A stretch of 64,000 nt of DNA from Bathymodiolus brooksi. Lineage: Eukaryota > Mollusca > Bivalvia > Mytilida > Modiolidae. The translations under genes and the position numbers were made by a program. Location of the stretch: the NCBI GenBank assembly GCA_963680875.1, contig OY804589.1, positions 24,726,353-24,790,352 of the forward strand, in the 5' to 3' direction. Shown piece by piece: positions 1 to 9,215 of this stretch (position 1 is the first letter of the stretch; the number at the start of each line of letters is the position of its first letter). The notes beneath the pieces are model-generated. The model searched no databases and was not told the DNA's origin. It saw only the letters and a list, made by a program, of their open reading frames with translations.

Positions 1-59
1 CATATACAAATAACCTCAACTTTTTAAACCAATCAAAACACGTATAAAATGACATGTGA

Positions 60-266
60 CCCTAAGATTAATTTATACCCATATAGAGTAAAACCTGCCA
101 AAGCAGTCACCTCTATTAAGCAGTCATCTGTATTAAAAGGTCTCCATTTTCTTGTCCTGTCATAGAAAAATTCATATGAATTGAAGATCTTTTAAGAGGT
201 CACCTGTTTTATAAGGCAATTTTTTCTTTGTCCCAAAGGTGACCTCTTAATACAGGTTTGACTGTA
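60..266. repeat. Dispersed repeat family F, copy 1
   Basis: The stretch contains several imperfect internal copies of a motif around 'GTGACCTCTTAATACAGG' (for example near 105-150, 195-220 and 238-260) and ends in a 'TTTGACTGTA' segment. Similar sequence occurs at 13384-13857 and 59030-59225, so this is a dispersed repeat with internal duplication. A TIR transposon inserted at its right edge. No coding potential was seen. The family is not named here because I cannot search a repeat library. Confidence 0.55.
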
Positions 267-271
267 CGGTA

Positions 272-459
272 CAGGGGTGGATCCAGGATTTCAAGTTAGG
301 GGGCACACTTAAAAAAATTGCGCCAAGCGGAGGGAGGCGCGAAATTTGTTGGGGTATTTCGCGTGAAAAATCACGATTTTACGCCAAAAAATCATATTTT
401 TTCCAATTTTAGGGGGTGCGGCCCCCCCCCCCCCCCCTCCCCTCCTGGATCCGCCCCTG
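272..459 (+). mobile_element. Non-autonomous TIR transposon, 5-bp TSD (copy 1)
   Basis: The element begins with CAGGGGTGGATCCAGGA and ends with TCCTGGATCCGCCCCTG, an inverted repeat of about 17 bp with one mismatch. It is flanked by a perfect 5-bp duplication CGGTA at 267-271 and 460-464. The interior has no ORF and includes a C homopolymer near 423-437. A second copy in opposite internal orientation lies at 2778-2959 with its own 5-bp duplication. Termini starting CAGGG with 5-bp duplications fit hAT-like (hAT5-type) non-autonomous elements, but without a transposase the superfamily is an inference. Confidence 0.85.
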
Positions 460-1056
460 CGGTATAAAGTAATGTACGTCACTAAATTGTTAACAAAGTT
501 TATCGTCACCAATAAACAGGTAAAAAAATAATGTTTTGTGCTTGCTAAATGCCACTAATAACAACATTTCAATTACATGATGACAGTCAGTTTTAAGGTG
601 CGCTTCCACATTTCATTTTTCTTCTTCAAAACTCATCAAATATTAGAAGGCAGTTAGATAGGTGTCGAGACTGTCAAATATGAGTTTGAAACGGCTGCAC
701 TTCATTTCCGACAAATTTGAAAATAGACTACTTTTCATTTCCGACAATATTTTTTTTTACATTTCCGACAATTTTTGTTTTTACATTTCCGACAATTTTA
801 AATAGGTAGTAGTTGGTAGAAAAAACTGTTAGGTTAGTATATCTCTGTTACACAAATTAAACTTGATAAATATATCATTTTTGTGATTACTGGTTAATAC
901 ATTTACATAATATATACAAATGTATATGAATTAGCCATGGGGCTTAACATTTGTATAATACGTAAACGTGGTGAGTATTCGCTCAGTTCCTCAACATATA
1001 TTAATACACTGAGCATTCAATTTTGTGTTCAGACAATCTCATAAAATTCGATCAAA

Positions 1057-1266
1057 ATGGGGATAATACAAACAGAAAGTAACAGAGGAAATAAAGCTAT
1101 ACTTGTTGAGGGAATTCTTTACCGAAAGAAAAATGTTCTGAAAAATGGAGACATCGTGTATGTATGTAGCGCGGAGAATAAATGTACCAAATCTATTACA
1201 ACTGACAAAGATGGACTATCTATTACAACGGAACGCGGCAGACATACTTTTAAAATCCACCTGTGA
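1057..1266 (+). pseudogene. FLYWCH-type zinc-finger fragment (69 aa), transposon-derived
   Basis: The 69-residue ORF starts at a true ATG and ends at TGA. It reads like a single FLYWCH finger: RG near residue 10, the 'GILYRKK' block (19-25), 'VYVCSAENKC' with the two cysteines (about 37 and 43), a 'TTDKDG' segment and a histidine pair (H64, H68) at the C terminus. The canonical tryptophan before the first cysteine is replaced by valine. FLYWCH domains bind DNA and often sit upstream of MULE transposase domains; here the frame stops straight after the finger and no transposase follows. It lies inside the TIR element 684-2576. It could be a small intact domesticated-type ORF, but truncation is more likely. 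Confidence 0.5.
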
Positions 1267-1901
1267 TGTAAATCTATTGTCTAAAGTCTCCATTATTTTC
1301 AAGGAATGGAGAGTTATGAACAATGTGGACAGGGGCGGAGTTATTGTTCTCTTTGTACTTTAGATACTATACACAGACTTTTTTTTGTTACAAGATTAAT
1401 AATTAGTAAAATTAATAAAGTACAATGGGTGGATTTTAAGTTGGAGAATGTCCTCGTATCTCTCCATTCCTTAAAAACAATGGGCCTCGGCTCCATTATT
1501 TTTAAGGAATGGAGAGTTACTTGGACATTCTCCTATACGTAATGTAGAGACAAGTGACCAGAAAACTGAAGCTCACCAGCTACGTGTCCGTGTGAATAAA
1601 CAGTCGGGGGATATTTCCAGAAAACCTTTAATAATTGTGTGATCTGATCTCCAGGATATGAATGAAGGAAGTTTATTGCTCCACGCTGATGTGAAATGAG
1701 AAAACTGCAGTTTGCTGTTGCACAGTTTGAATGTTATTCGAAGGGTGAGAAGACAAGAAGTGACTTTATTAAATGCCTAGGGTACAAGTTTGGCGCAGTT
1801 ATATAGCTGAAAACTTTAACTTGGTCGACGTTTTACGTTTTGACATGAACTTTTAACTTTTTGTGATTTTTAATAAAAATACACACAGAAAACACACAAA
1901 A

Positions 1902-2356
1902 GTATTCGGAAATGTAAAAAAAATCCCTATATAATCAACCAAAACCATATTTTTTCAAAATATTATTGTGAAGTCATTTCTGGATAAATTTTAACATATT
2001 TTACACCAAAACATTCAGAATTGTCTATATCTTATTTGTTTATTTGCTCATTATATTTATATGAGTGGTTTTTATTTGTACATAATTTTTCCATGATTTT
2101 TAATTTTTGGGATTTATTTTTAGTTGAAATATATAGGAAAATCAAAGTCAATTCTTATTTGTTGTGTTTGAATTATGTACAAATAAAAATCACTCATAAC
2201 AACATAATGAGTAAATAAACAATCAAAATATTGACAACTCCGAATGTATTGGTGTAACATTGGTTAAAATCTATCCAGAAATGACTTCATAATAAATTTT
2301 TGAAAAAATATGCTTTTGGTTGATTATATAGGGATTTTTTTTACATTTCCGAATAC
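1902..2356. repeat. Long palindrome, 186-bp arms with 83-bp loop
   Basis: Positions 1902-2087 and 2171-2356 are inverted copies of about 186 bp each. Outer parts match from GTATTCGGAAATG inward through ATGAAGTCATTTCTGG-type sequence, and inner parts match from TTTATTTGCTCATTAT to TTTTTATTTGTACATAATT. Divergence is low (scattered substitutions, few indels). The outer ends carry the same TTTCCG motif as the subterminal repeats of the surrounding TIR element, so this may be a nested foldback element or an internal rearrangement of the same family. Confidence 0.85.
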
Positions 2357-2777
2357 TTTTGACAGATGATTGTTTATATATCCTGCTCAAAATCTACTTC
2401 CCCCTCCCCGTGGTGAGCAGGGGTTAACAGGTTTTACCTGGCTAACGGAAGAGGTACAACACAATTGTCGGAAAAGTAATTGCCGGAAATGAAAAAAAAA
2501 ATTGCCGGAAATGAACATTGTTTTTTGTCGGAAATGAAGTCCATATTGCCGGAAATGAAATGCAGCGGTTTGAAACATGTACACATATATACAATCAAAA
2601 AAGTTTAATCATGTAAATGCACTTTTTCGGTGGAGGACACCAAAGTAGCAGTTGACAGTCACCGATTTGCCGACATTTATCTAATAAGGTTTTATCTAGT
2701 ACACGTAGAGAAATTATTTTGTAGATATTAAACTGAATAACATGTTAAAATCTGAAATAGATTTAATAACTTTGATG

Positions 2778-2959
2778 CAGGGGCGGATCCAAGGGGGGGG
2801 GGGGGGCGCACCCGGCGCGCGCCCCCCCTAAAATTGGAAATTTTTTAAAAAAATTGGCGTAGAATCGTGATTTTTCACACGAAAAACCCCAAAAATTTTC
2901 GCGCCTCCCTCCGCTCGGCGCAATTTTTTTAAGCGCGACCCCCCTAACTTGAAACCCTG
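2778..2959 (-). mobile_element. Non-autonomous TIR transposon, 5-bp TSD (copy 2)
   Basis: The element starts CAGGGGCGGATCCA and ends AACTTGAAACCCTG, with a perfect 5-bp duplication TGATG at 2773-2777 and 2960-2964. Its interior (CGCGCCTCCCTCCGCTCGG, then the CACGATTTT-type segment) is the reverse complement of the copy at 272-459. A G homopolymer sits near the left end, matching the C run near the right end of the other copy. The right terminus is less well preserved than the left. It is non-coding and presumably mobilised in trans. Confidence 0.88.
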
Positions 2960-3105
2960 TGATGCTTGTCTTTAATTTGTCTATATAATTTGGGGTGCGA
3001 ACATTCATCTTCATCTTTTACGTGTGTGATTGTTGCAATTGCATTTTCTATTTAAAGTGTACATGTATTTTTCTTTATGAAATGTTGCCATTGCATATTG
3101 TATTT

Positions 3106-3358
3106 AAGGGGACGTCGTGGTCCTGCTGGCATCGTAGTTGGATTTACAACTACCTGTGCAAGCAGTGCTTATCATCACTGAAGTTGTGAGTTCGAACGCC
3201 GGTCACGGCGAGGTGTACTCGATACAACATTATAGATAAAGTTTGTCAGTGACTTGCAGAAGGTTGATGGTTTTCTCGGGGTACTCCGGTTTCCTCCCAA
3301 TAAAACTGACCGCCAAGATATAATTGAAAGTAACGTTATACACCATAAGCCAAACCAA
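3106..3358 (+). mobile_element. V-SINE, type 1, near full length
   Basis: The tRNA-like head has an A-box-like region near 3115-3135 and a B-box-like 'GAGTTCGAACGCC' near 3187-3199. A central V-domain follows ('GGGGTACTCCGGTTTCCTCC', about 3278-3297), then the 'AAACTGACCGCCAAGATATA' tail. A 9-bp target duplication ATTGTATTT flanks it at 3097-3105 and 3359-3367, which shows LINE-type retrotransposition. The head is Pol III type; activity cannot be judged. Confidence 0.9.
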
Positions 3359-3603
3359 ATTGTATTTGTAATAATATTTTCCTCAATGGAATCTAAATCT
3401 TATATCCAAGCGTTATCTGCTGCTTGGTGAATTTAATCGATTTCAAAATCCAGGATTAATGTATAGTAGTTTTATATTTAGTTATTACCATTTTAATCAC
3501 TGCTAAATGTAAGAAAATGCGAAAATGTATAGAAATACAACCATTGATCCAGTCATAAACTAAAATAAAATCAATGTTTAATTTTTGTTTTCAAGATGCA
3601 TTT

Positions 3604-3687
3604 TTAAAAGTAAAAAGTACGCGATAACACATGATCAATTTACTTTTAAAAGTAACAAGTACGAGATAACATGTGATCAATTTACTT
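3604..3687 (+). repeat. Two-copy 42-bp tandem repeat
   Basis: Two adjacent 42-bp copies run from 3604 and 3646, sharing TTAAAAGTAA, AAGTACG and TGATCAATTTACTT, with about four substitutions between them. A third partial copy of the end follows. It is non-coding. The rest of 3370-4550 shows nothing recognisable beyond AT-rich sequence and short chance ORFs. Confidence 0.7.
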
Positions 3688-4554
3688 GTACTAGAATACA
3701 AACCGTTCAAATACAATATAGACATGCAAACACTATTATACTGAATGGCTACAGATAATAAATCTAAGCAAGCGTTCTATTTGCTGATGGAATTTCAATA
3801 CAGCGTTAACGTGCATTGCATGTTTTTACTCATCAATACCTACTTAGTATTGTTGCATTATTAAACATCCCAATAATGTATGATGTTGACTTTTTATGGA
3901 CACGGGTTGGACTGCCTCATTTAATAAGCAATTTTGTTAAAGTTATCAATATACCAAGCTAATTATTTTTTTTTCAAATCAAAAGAGTGGCAGATTGAAA
4001 ATGCTATATAGCTATATTTCTATCTTTGGTTAACCAATATATAACAGTAACAATATACTTTATTGAGGGACACAGTGGGATACAACATGTAAATAGAAAA
4101 AAAAACTATGGGACGGCAATGATTAAAATACGCAATATAAGTTATCAGTCCGTTACAGACGGTACGGTACAAACATATTCTTTGGTACTGTGTTGTAAAA
4201 GATCGTTTTACTCAGTTGTTTTGTTTTCAATCTTTCGAGCGATTGATAAATATATCTATCTCACTCTGGCAATTACGATTTAAATGATGATGAAAACTGA
4301 TACCTGATACTGAAATTATATACTCATTCAAAATCGATAGATCAATATGATTTTCCCTATGTAGAAAAATAGATAACAATCTCATAGTATTTCTAAATGA
4401 AAGAGATATATTGATAAATTGTACACAATTATAAGTTAAAATAAATAAATTAACGCAATGAAACTGTAATTTTCGATACAAAATTATATTTATCATAAAT
4501 TCTAATTTTTCAATTTTTCATATTGAATTTGTACAGACAAAGACATTAGATTGA

Positions 4555-4608
4555 GTGGTGTTTAACGCCAACTTTAGCACTATTTCAGATATATCGTGAG
4601 ATTGACCG
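4555..4608 (-). mobile_element. V-SINE 3' fragment
   Basis: 'GGTGTTTAACGCCAACTTTA' followed by a TTTCAGATATAT segment and GATTGACCG is the reverse complement of the V-SINE 3' tail seen in the full copies. The V-domain and tRNA head are missing, so it is a truncated old copy. Confidence 0.7.
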
Positions 4609-4956
4609 TATAATTACACCTTATATAAGAATGCTGGATTCTGATTGGTTAATAGCAGTGATATTTTTTTTTTACAAATTCAGGCCTTGCATTGTGAATA
4701 TGCAGAATTTTTACTTCATGTAGGGTGTATTTGCATAAGATTTAACTTTTTTTCATGGTATTTGCAAAATCGTATTTGTCGTTTTTACCCTTCACCGAGA
4801 CGCTTGTAACACAATTTATAAAACGTTATCAGTTGTGCGTTTTATGTAACATCATTCGGTAGAATTAAACAGATACATCATGTTAGGTCCTGAAAACGAC
4901 AAACAAAAGGTATTATTTATTTAGCCAGTGTTCTAAATAATATTCGGTTTAATTAA

Positions 4957-5100
4957 ACAGATATATCATGTTTGGGAGGGGTATTTGCGAAAAATACCAG
5001 TCTTGAGACTAAATTTCCGTCGCCATTCGGCTCGGGAAATGTGTTGTCTCTCGACTGGTATTTTTCGTAAATACCCCTCCCAGACATGATACATCTGTAT
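4957..5100. mobile_element. Palindromic MITE-like element
   Basis: The left arm (4957-5018) and right arm (5034-5100) are inverted copies built on ACAGATATATCATG, GGGAGGGGTATTTGCG and AAAAATACCAGTC, separated by about 15 bp around CGCCATTCGG. The arms are GC-richer than the flanks. A related shorter segment ('AATTAAACAGATACATCATG', about 4864-4883) lies just upstream, so the mobile unit may extend left towards 4610. Without a second copy in the window the ends are uncertain. Confidence 0.7.
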
Positions 5101-5274
5101 AATATTACATGTGTTTCCTATCATTCCTGCCATTTATCATAAATTCTTATTTTTCAATCTTGCATATTGAATTTGTGTGCACAGATAGAAGCATAACAAA
5201 ATTTGCGTTTGTATGTAAGATTACCTGTGTTTGCTAACCTAGCATCTCTGCCATGTCAGAAATGACTAGTTAAT

Positions 5275-5792
5275 TTGCACATTCCCGATTTGATTCTAAA
5301 ATTATACTTATTTTTAAAGGAGTTATTTCCCTTACGGCAGGTAAAATGGTACCCATTCCATGCAAGAGCAAAGGAAAATGCAACTATTAATAGATTTGAA
5401 CTGAAATGCCCTAATATTAGAAACTTCTGATATTATGTTATAAATTCTGATATATTCTGGTTGTTGTTGTACAACTTAGTTTTTTTTTGGCATTTTTCAA
5501 ATCACAATTAATTTTTGGTTATTTTTCTAATCAAAATTCATATTAGGTTTGGGCCCACACAATTAGCTTAACCCCGCCACTTATTATTGAAGTGCCTGTA
5601 TCAAGACATGAAAAAGAGCGGGCGTGAATAGGTGTTAGGGGTATCGATTTTGCTTCATTCTACGTTTTTTTTTATTTGATTTAGAACTATTCCGACAGTT
5701 TTAATTGTGTTTTTAATTTATCGCACTATATAATAAATTAAAGGGAAATAACTCCCTTAAAACGTATAATTTTAGAATCAAAGAAGCACATT
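5275..5792. repeat. Dispersed repeat family E as an inverted pair around a family C copy
   Basis: A block with CGATTTGATTCTAAAATTAT and GGAGTTATTTCCCTTA at 5286-5337 recurs in reverse complement at 5743-5790. A third copy on the plus strand lies at 28932-29040. The inverted copies flank about 400 bp that includes a family C segment (5545-5710), so the whole could be one composite mobile unit with long inverted ends. There is no ORF of note. Confidence 0.6.
5545..5710 (-). repeat. Dispersed repeat family C, copy 1
   Basis: In reverse complement this reads as the family C core: CTTGATACAGGCACTTCAAT, then a GTGGCGGGGTTAAGC segment and a GGGCCCAAACC end. Related copies lie at 22805-22900, 24710-24825, 27939-28345, 33370-33490, 37640-37740 and 60440-60560. 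The left part (5650-5710, with AACTATTCCGACAGTTT) also matches 24760-24825, which extends the family. Confidence 0.65.
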
Positions 5793-6459
5793 TATAAATC
5801 CGTCTACTTTTGCACATCGTATTATATTTTTCATTATACCCCTTTAGGTCCCCTCCTAACATGAAATACAATATGATGAATAGAAACTTTAACACAATGA
5901 AGGATAGCCATTATAGATCAATTTCAGATGATCGTTTATAAAGCAATATCAAACAGCTTTGTCAATTTCTGTTATTAATTCGTTATTCCAAAGATTCTTT
6001 GTGTTTGATATAAATATTGAATTACCGTTTTCAATGAATGTTTATTAGGATATATTAAATATTGTGGATTTCTGTTTTTGTGATTTTTCCCCCCATTGCA
6101 ATAAATAATGATTTCGAGCATTTTACAATAAGATTTGTATAATGTATCTGCTAGGAAAAAAATTCTTTCAATTTTGTATAAAAAATACAAAATATAAGCC
6201 TATCAGAGAGCTATATTACATATATTATAAAGATGTATTCAGGTAGAATGTTCTCTTAATTACATCTTTATATTGTTTATTTTATGTAGCTGGTTTCTGA
6301 AAAGTATGCACCATGACAAGCTTTGAGAATTGGTAAATGTATAAGGGGCGCCATTATTATGTTATGACCTCTATTGGAAAACGTTTTGCACTTTTGCTTG
6401 GAACATTCATTTAATAGTATATCTCTTCGTATTCGGGTTATCCTAAAATGTAGTTCCAG

Positions 6460-6682
6460 TTGTGAACTTTCAACAATATTTCAGTTATATCAAGGAGGTC
6501 AGTTTTATTGGTGGGAGGGAACCGGGGTGCTCGGAGAAAGCCACCGACCTGTCACAAGTAACTGACAAACTTTTCGCATAATTTTGCATCGAGTACACCT
6601 CGCCATTAGCGGGATTCGAACTCACAACTTTGTACAGGTAGTTGTAAATCAAACTAGCATTTGATCACGACAACGACGGCCC
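6460..6682 (-). mobile_element. V-SINE, type 1
   Basis: Reading from 6682 leftward: the head GGGCCGTCGTTGTCGTGATC, the B-box-like 'GAGTTCGAATCCCGC' (near 6609-6623), a GGTGTACTCGATGC segment, the V-domain with CGGTGGCTTTCTCCGAGCAC, and a tail to about 6460. The tail end is diverged and I could not define a target duplication. Confidence 0.82.
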
Positions 6683-6984
6683 AAGGATAGTTTTCAGTAG
6701 TAAAAAAAAAAAAAGAAGAAAAAACAAAAAAATCTCGCCACGGATGGCATAGAATATATTACGACATACATGTATTTAAAACTCCTAATATACATGTGTT
6801 TTCATTTTGAATTCAGTTTGTTTGGTTATTGTTTAAAGTGGAGTGAAGTGAGGAGTATTTCAGATGCAGTCAACAAATCTGGAAATATGGCACCGAGATG
6901 AACGTTTGGATTGTCAAAGTAAAATGGGAGTTAAGGAGAGAATCCTAAATGGGGTTATGCATAACAATTGGATGTCTCTTTTGA

Positions 6985-7160
6985 ATAAACGTTAGAGAAT
7001 ACCGAAGAGGCAATCAAAAATGGTAAATCCAGAGAAACTGGCAACATAGGGTACACGAGACGAAGAAAAACACAACACAATAATTATGTGTTGGACACCA
7101 CTATGCGTAAATAAACACAACATAAATAAGACATGAGCCCTCCTACAAACAACTAGTCGT
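6985..7160 (+). repeat. Dispersed repeat family D, copy 1
   Basis: It contains GTTAGAGAATACCGAAGAGG, AATCAAAAATGGTAAATCC, AGAGAAACTGGCAACATAGG and GTACACGAGACG in this order. The same order is found at 25885-26010, 26625-26815, 61035-61085 (partial) and 61548-61690. It has no ORF and the ends are not defined by a duplication. It is likely a piece of a non-autonomous transposon. Confidence 0.7.
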
Positions 7161-7694
7161 TCCCATAGTGGTCATTCTATTTTTGTACACCGGGGTTTCT
7201 TCGGAGGAGAGGGATGAGTATACCTGGTTTTGAACTGCAAGTACTGATTTGTCATTATAATTAACTATTCTGTAAAAAAGACAAAGCTGGACATCCTTTC
7301 ACTATAGGCAATACCATATAAATGTTATGTGATTGTAGGGACAATGTATAATTCAATAGAACATAACTTAATTTAACAAATGAGGCTTTCTGTATATCAT
7401 TTCCAACAATAAGGAAATATCAAGGCCAGCTTGTGTTGTATTTTCTTGACCTGATTACGGACAAGCAGACAAGACAACGAACCATTCGAGAAACCGTAAT
7501 ATACGCCCTGTCGTCTCTTATTATCTCAAAATATAGATAGCTTTCAATTAGCCGTCTACAGATCGTAGCCTGCTGATTGTAACAAATTGTTTTAGTCACA
7601 AGCTTCTTGGTTCATTATACGAATGAAATTAACACTAGTACCATGTGCTTCTGTGTCACATATTTCTTTATTGGATAGTCTTATTACACCGATA

Positions 7695-8059
7695 GGGATT
7701 GTGGCCGTGATTATATGGTAGTTGGATTTACAACTACCTATGCAATTAGTGCCTATCACCACTAAAGTTGTGGGTTCGAACCCCGTTCTTGTACAGAGGG
7801 GCCGTCGTGGCCGTGATCGTATGGTAGTTGGATTTACAACTACCTATGCAATCGGTACCTATAGCACAACTAATGTTGTTTCTTCGAATCCCGTTCATGG
7901 CGAGGTGTACAGCATTATGTGATAAAGTTTGTCAGTGACTTGCGGCAGGTAGGTGTTTTTCTCCGGATATGCCGGTTTCCACCACCAATAAAACTGACCG
8001 CATCGATATAGCTGAAATATTGCTGAAAAGTGCGTTAAACACCATAACCCTAACCCTAC
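7695..8059 (+). mobile_element. V-SINE with duplicated tRNA-like head
   Basis: Two tRNA-related heads lie in tandem: 7701-7795 (with 'GGGTTCGAACCCC', near 7771) and 7799-7898 (with 'TTCTTCGAATCCC', near 7880). Both share GTAGTTGGATTTACAACTAC. A single V-domain and tail follow, ending in ACCATAACCCTAACCCT. A 10-bp duplication TACACCGATA flanks the whole at 7685-7694 and 8060-8069, so the two-headed form moved as one unit rather than forming after insertion. Confidence 0.9.
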
Positions 8060-8415
8060 TACACCGATACATATCAGTCGTACACAATAAGTAGATGCCA
8101 TATGGACAGTGTTTCCAGTATAAAAAAATATTTCGAGATCATAATTATCTGATTAATGGATTTTTTTTCTTGGATTTCATGGTTTCGTCTTCTTATCAAA
8201 TATTTATCCACCAGTTCAGGACCAATTAACCGATAAAGTTACAGGTTTAATACAACAATGTAACAGATATATTAATGTTTGACAAGTCATCATTATAGTG
8301 AAGACAAATATTTATAATATAACATTAGATAGAAACCCATGCAAACATTTGACATGAGGGGAGTGGGCATTTGAATTCAATGCCTTGATCTATTTTGACT
8401 CAATGTAGGTTGAAA

Positions 8416-8615
8416 TAGAAACGTAGATATCAAATTTAGTGCGCACGACGCGTTTCTGGAATAACCTTCATCAGGTACGCTCAAAATCGAAAGACTGGAA
8501 AGTCAAATACGTTTTGGAAGCAATAAAACCAAAGGGCTTAAACAGGATAGCCAAAATCGGCTAAGGTTACGTGTCCATGAGGGAGGAGAACCTTAGTTTT
8601 AATAATCGACCCTGT
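8416..8615 (+). repeat. Dispersed family A, single-unit copy 1
   Basis: In order: AAACGTAGATATCAAATTTA, GCGCACGACGCGTTTCTGG, TTCATCAGGTACGCTCAAAA, GAAAGACTGGAAAGTCAAAT, a GGGCTTAAACAGGATAGCC segment and AAAATCGGCTAAGGTTACG, ending near 8615. The middle part, a single AGGTACGCTC...GGAAAGTCAAAT unit, is the unit tandemly expanded at 14405-18906. This is the best full-length unexpanded member for comparison. Confidence 0.85.
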
Positions 8616-8624
8616 GATAGTAAT

Positions 8625-8690
8625 AAAAACGTAGATATCAAATTTAGTGCGCATGACACGTTTCTGGAATAACCTTCATCAAGTATGTCA
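8625..8690 (+). repeat. Dispersed family A, 5' fragment (copy 2)
   Basis: It repeats the first about 65 bp of the copy at 8416 (AAACGTAGATATCAAATTTA, then GCGCATGACACGTTTCTGG and TTCATCAAGTATG) and then diverges. It is in direct orientation, just downstream of copy 1, so copies 1 and 2 may be a partial tandem of the element itself. Confidence 0.8.
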
Positions 8691-8891
8691 ATGTAGCCTG
8701 ACCTGGCAAATGTGAAAAACGCTCAGCTGAGTGGAAAAAGAACCAAAAATGTTTTTTAAACATGTTTGCATCATAATTTTAATTTTTAGTAGGCGGCTGG
8801 TATAATAAACTTCGGCTACACTCATTTCTGACTATGTGTAAACTCAGCTACAGTCAATTCCTATGTTCTTTTATGGTTTAGGTTTTTGAAA

Positions 8892-8945
8892 TAGGTTATT
8901 CCAGAAACACATCGTGCTCAATGAATTATATATCTACGTTTTAAT
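8892..8945 (-). repeat. Dispersed family A, 5' fragment (copy 3)
   Basis: The reverse complement reads AAAACGTAGATATATAATTC, then GAGCACGATGTGTTTCTGG and AATAACCT, matching the first 55 bp of family A. With copies 1 and 2 on the plus strand it gives an inverted arrangement over 8416-8945. Confidence 0.75.
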
Positions 8946-9065
8946 CACTGGTTCCATCCATTTTCTTGGGGACCATTAGTTTCCGCGGGTATCATCCGCC
9001 CAGAGATCAGTGTTTCGACACTGAGTTGATTTATTAGAAATATTTGTGTTTGAAATTTACAAAGA

Positions 9066-9212
9066 TATGTAGCCTTAGCAGATTTTAACTATTCTGGTTA
9101 GTCCCTGAATTACGTACCCACAAAGACATTTAAATTGCTTGGCTTTCCACGTCTTTGACTATTAGCGTATCTGATTAAAGTTCTTCTAGAACCGCGCTTT
9201 GCGCATATAATA
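9066..9212 (-). repeat. Dispersed family A, diverged single-unit copy 4
   Basis: Reading leftward from 9212: GCGCAAAGCGCGGTTCTAG, AATCAGATACGCTAATAGTC, GTGGAAAGCCAAGCAATTTA, then GAATAGTTAAAATCTGCTAA and GGCTACATATCTTT. This has the order of family A (5' end, one array-type unit, 3' AAAATCGGCTAAGG segment) with many substitutions, so it is an old copy. Its ATAGTC version of the unit resembles the arrays more than copy 1 does. Confidence 0.7.
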
Positions 9213-9215
9213 CCC

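Larger units (their letters stand above)
684..2576 (+). mobile_element. MULE-like long-TIR element, decayed
   Basis: The ends are inverted: GTTTGAAACGGCTGCA at 684-699 pairs with 2561-2576 with two mismatches. Behind each end lie four to five copies of a TTCATTTCCGACAA motif, on the plus strand at 709-800 and on the minus strand at 2464-2560. Such iterated subterminal motifs often bind transposase. The interior holds a FLYWCH-type zinc-finger ORF (1057-1266), a domain common at the N terminus of invertebrate Mutator-like transposases, and a long palindrome at 1902-2356. No transposase core is present and I could not find a clean 9-bp target duplication, so the MULE assignment is inferred from the domain and TIR structure. 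Confidence 0.55.

Noticed and set aside
7700..7900. True tRNA genes with B-box-like GGTTCGAACCC
   Set aside because: The sequences lack a full cloverleaf and are joined to V-SINE bodies with target duplications, so they are SINE heads.
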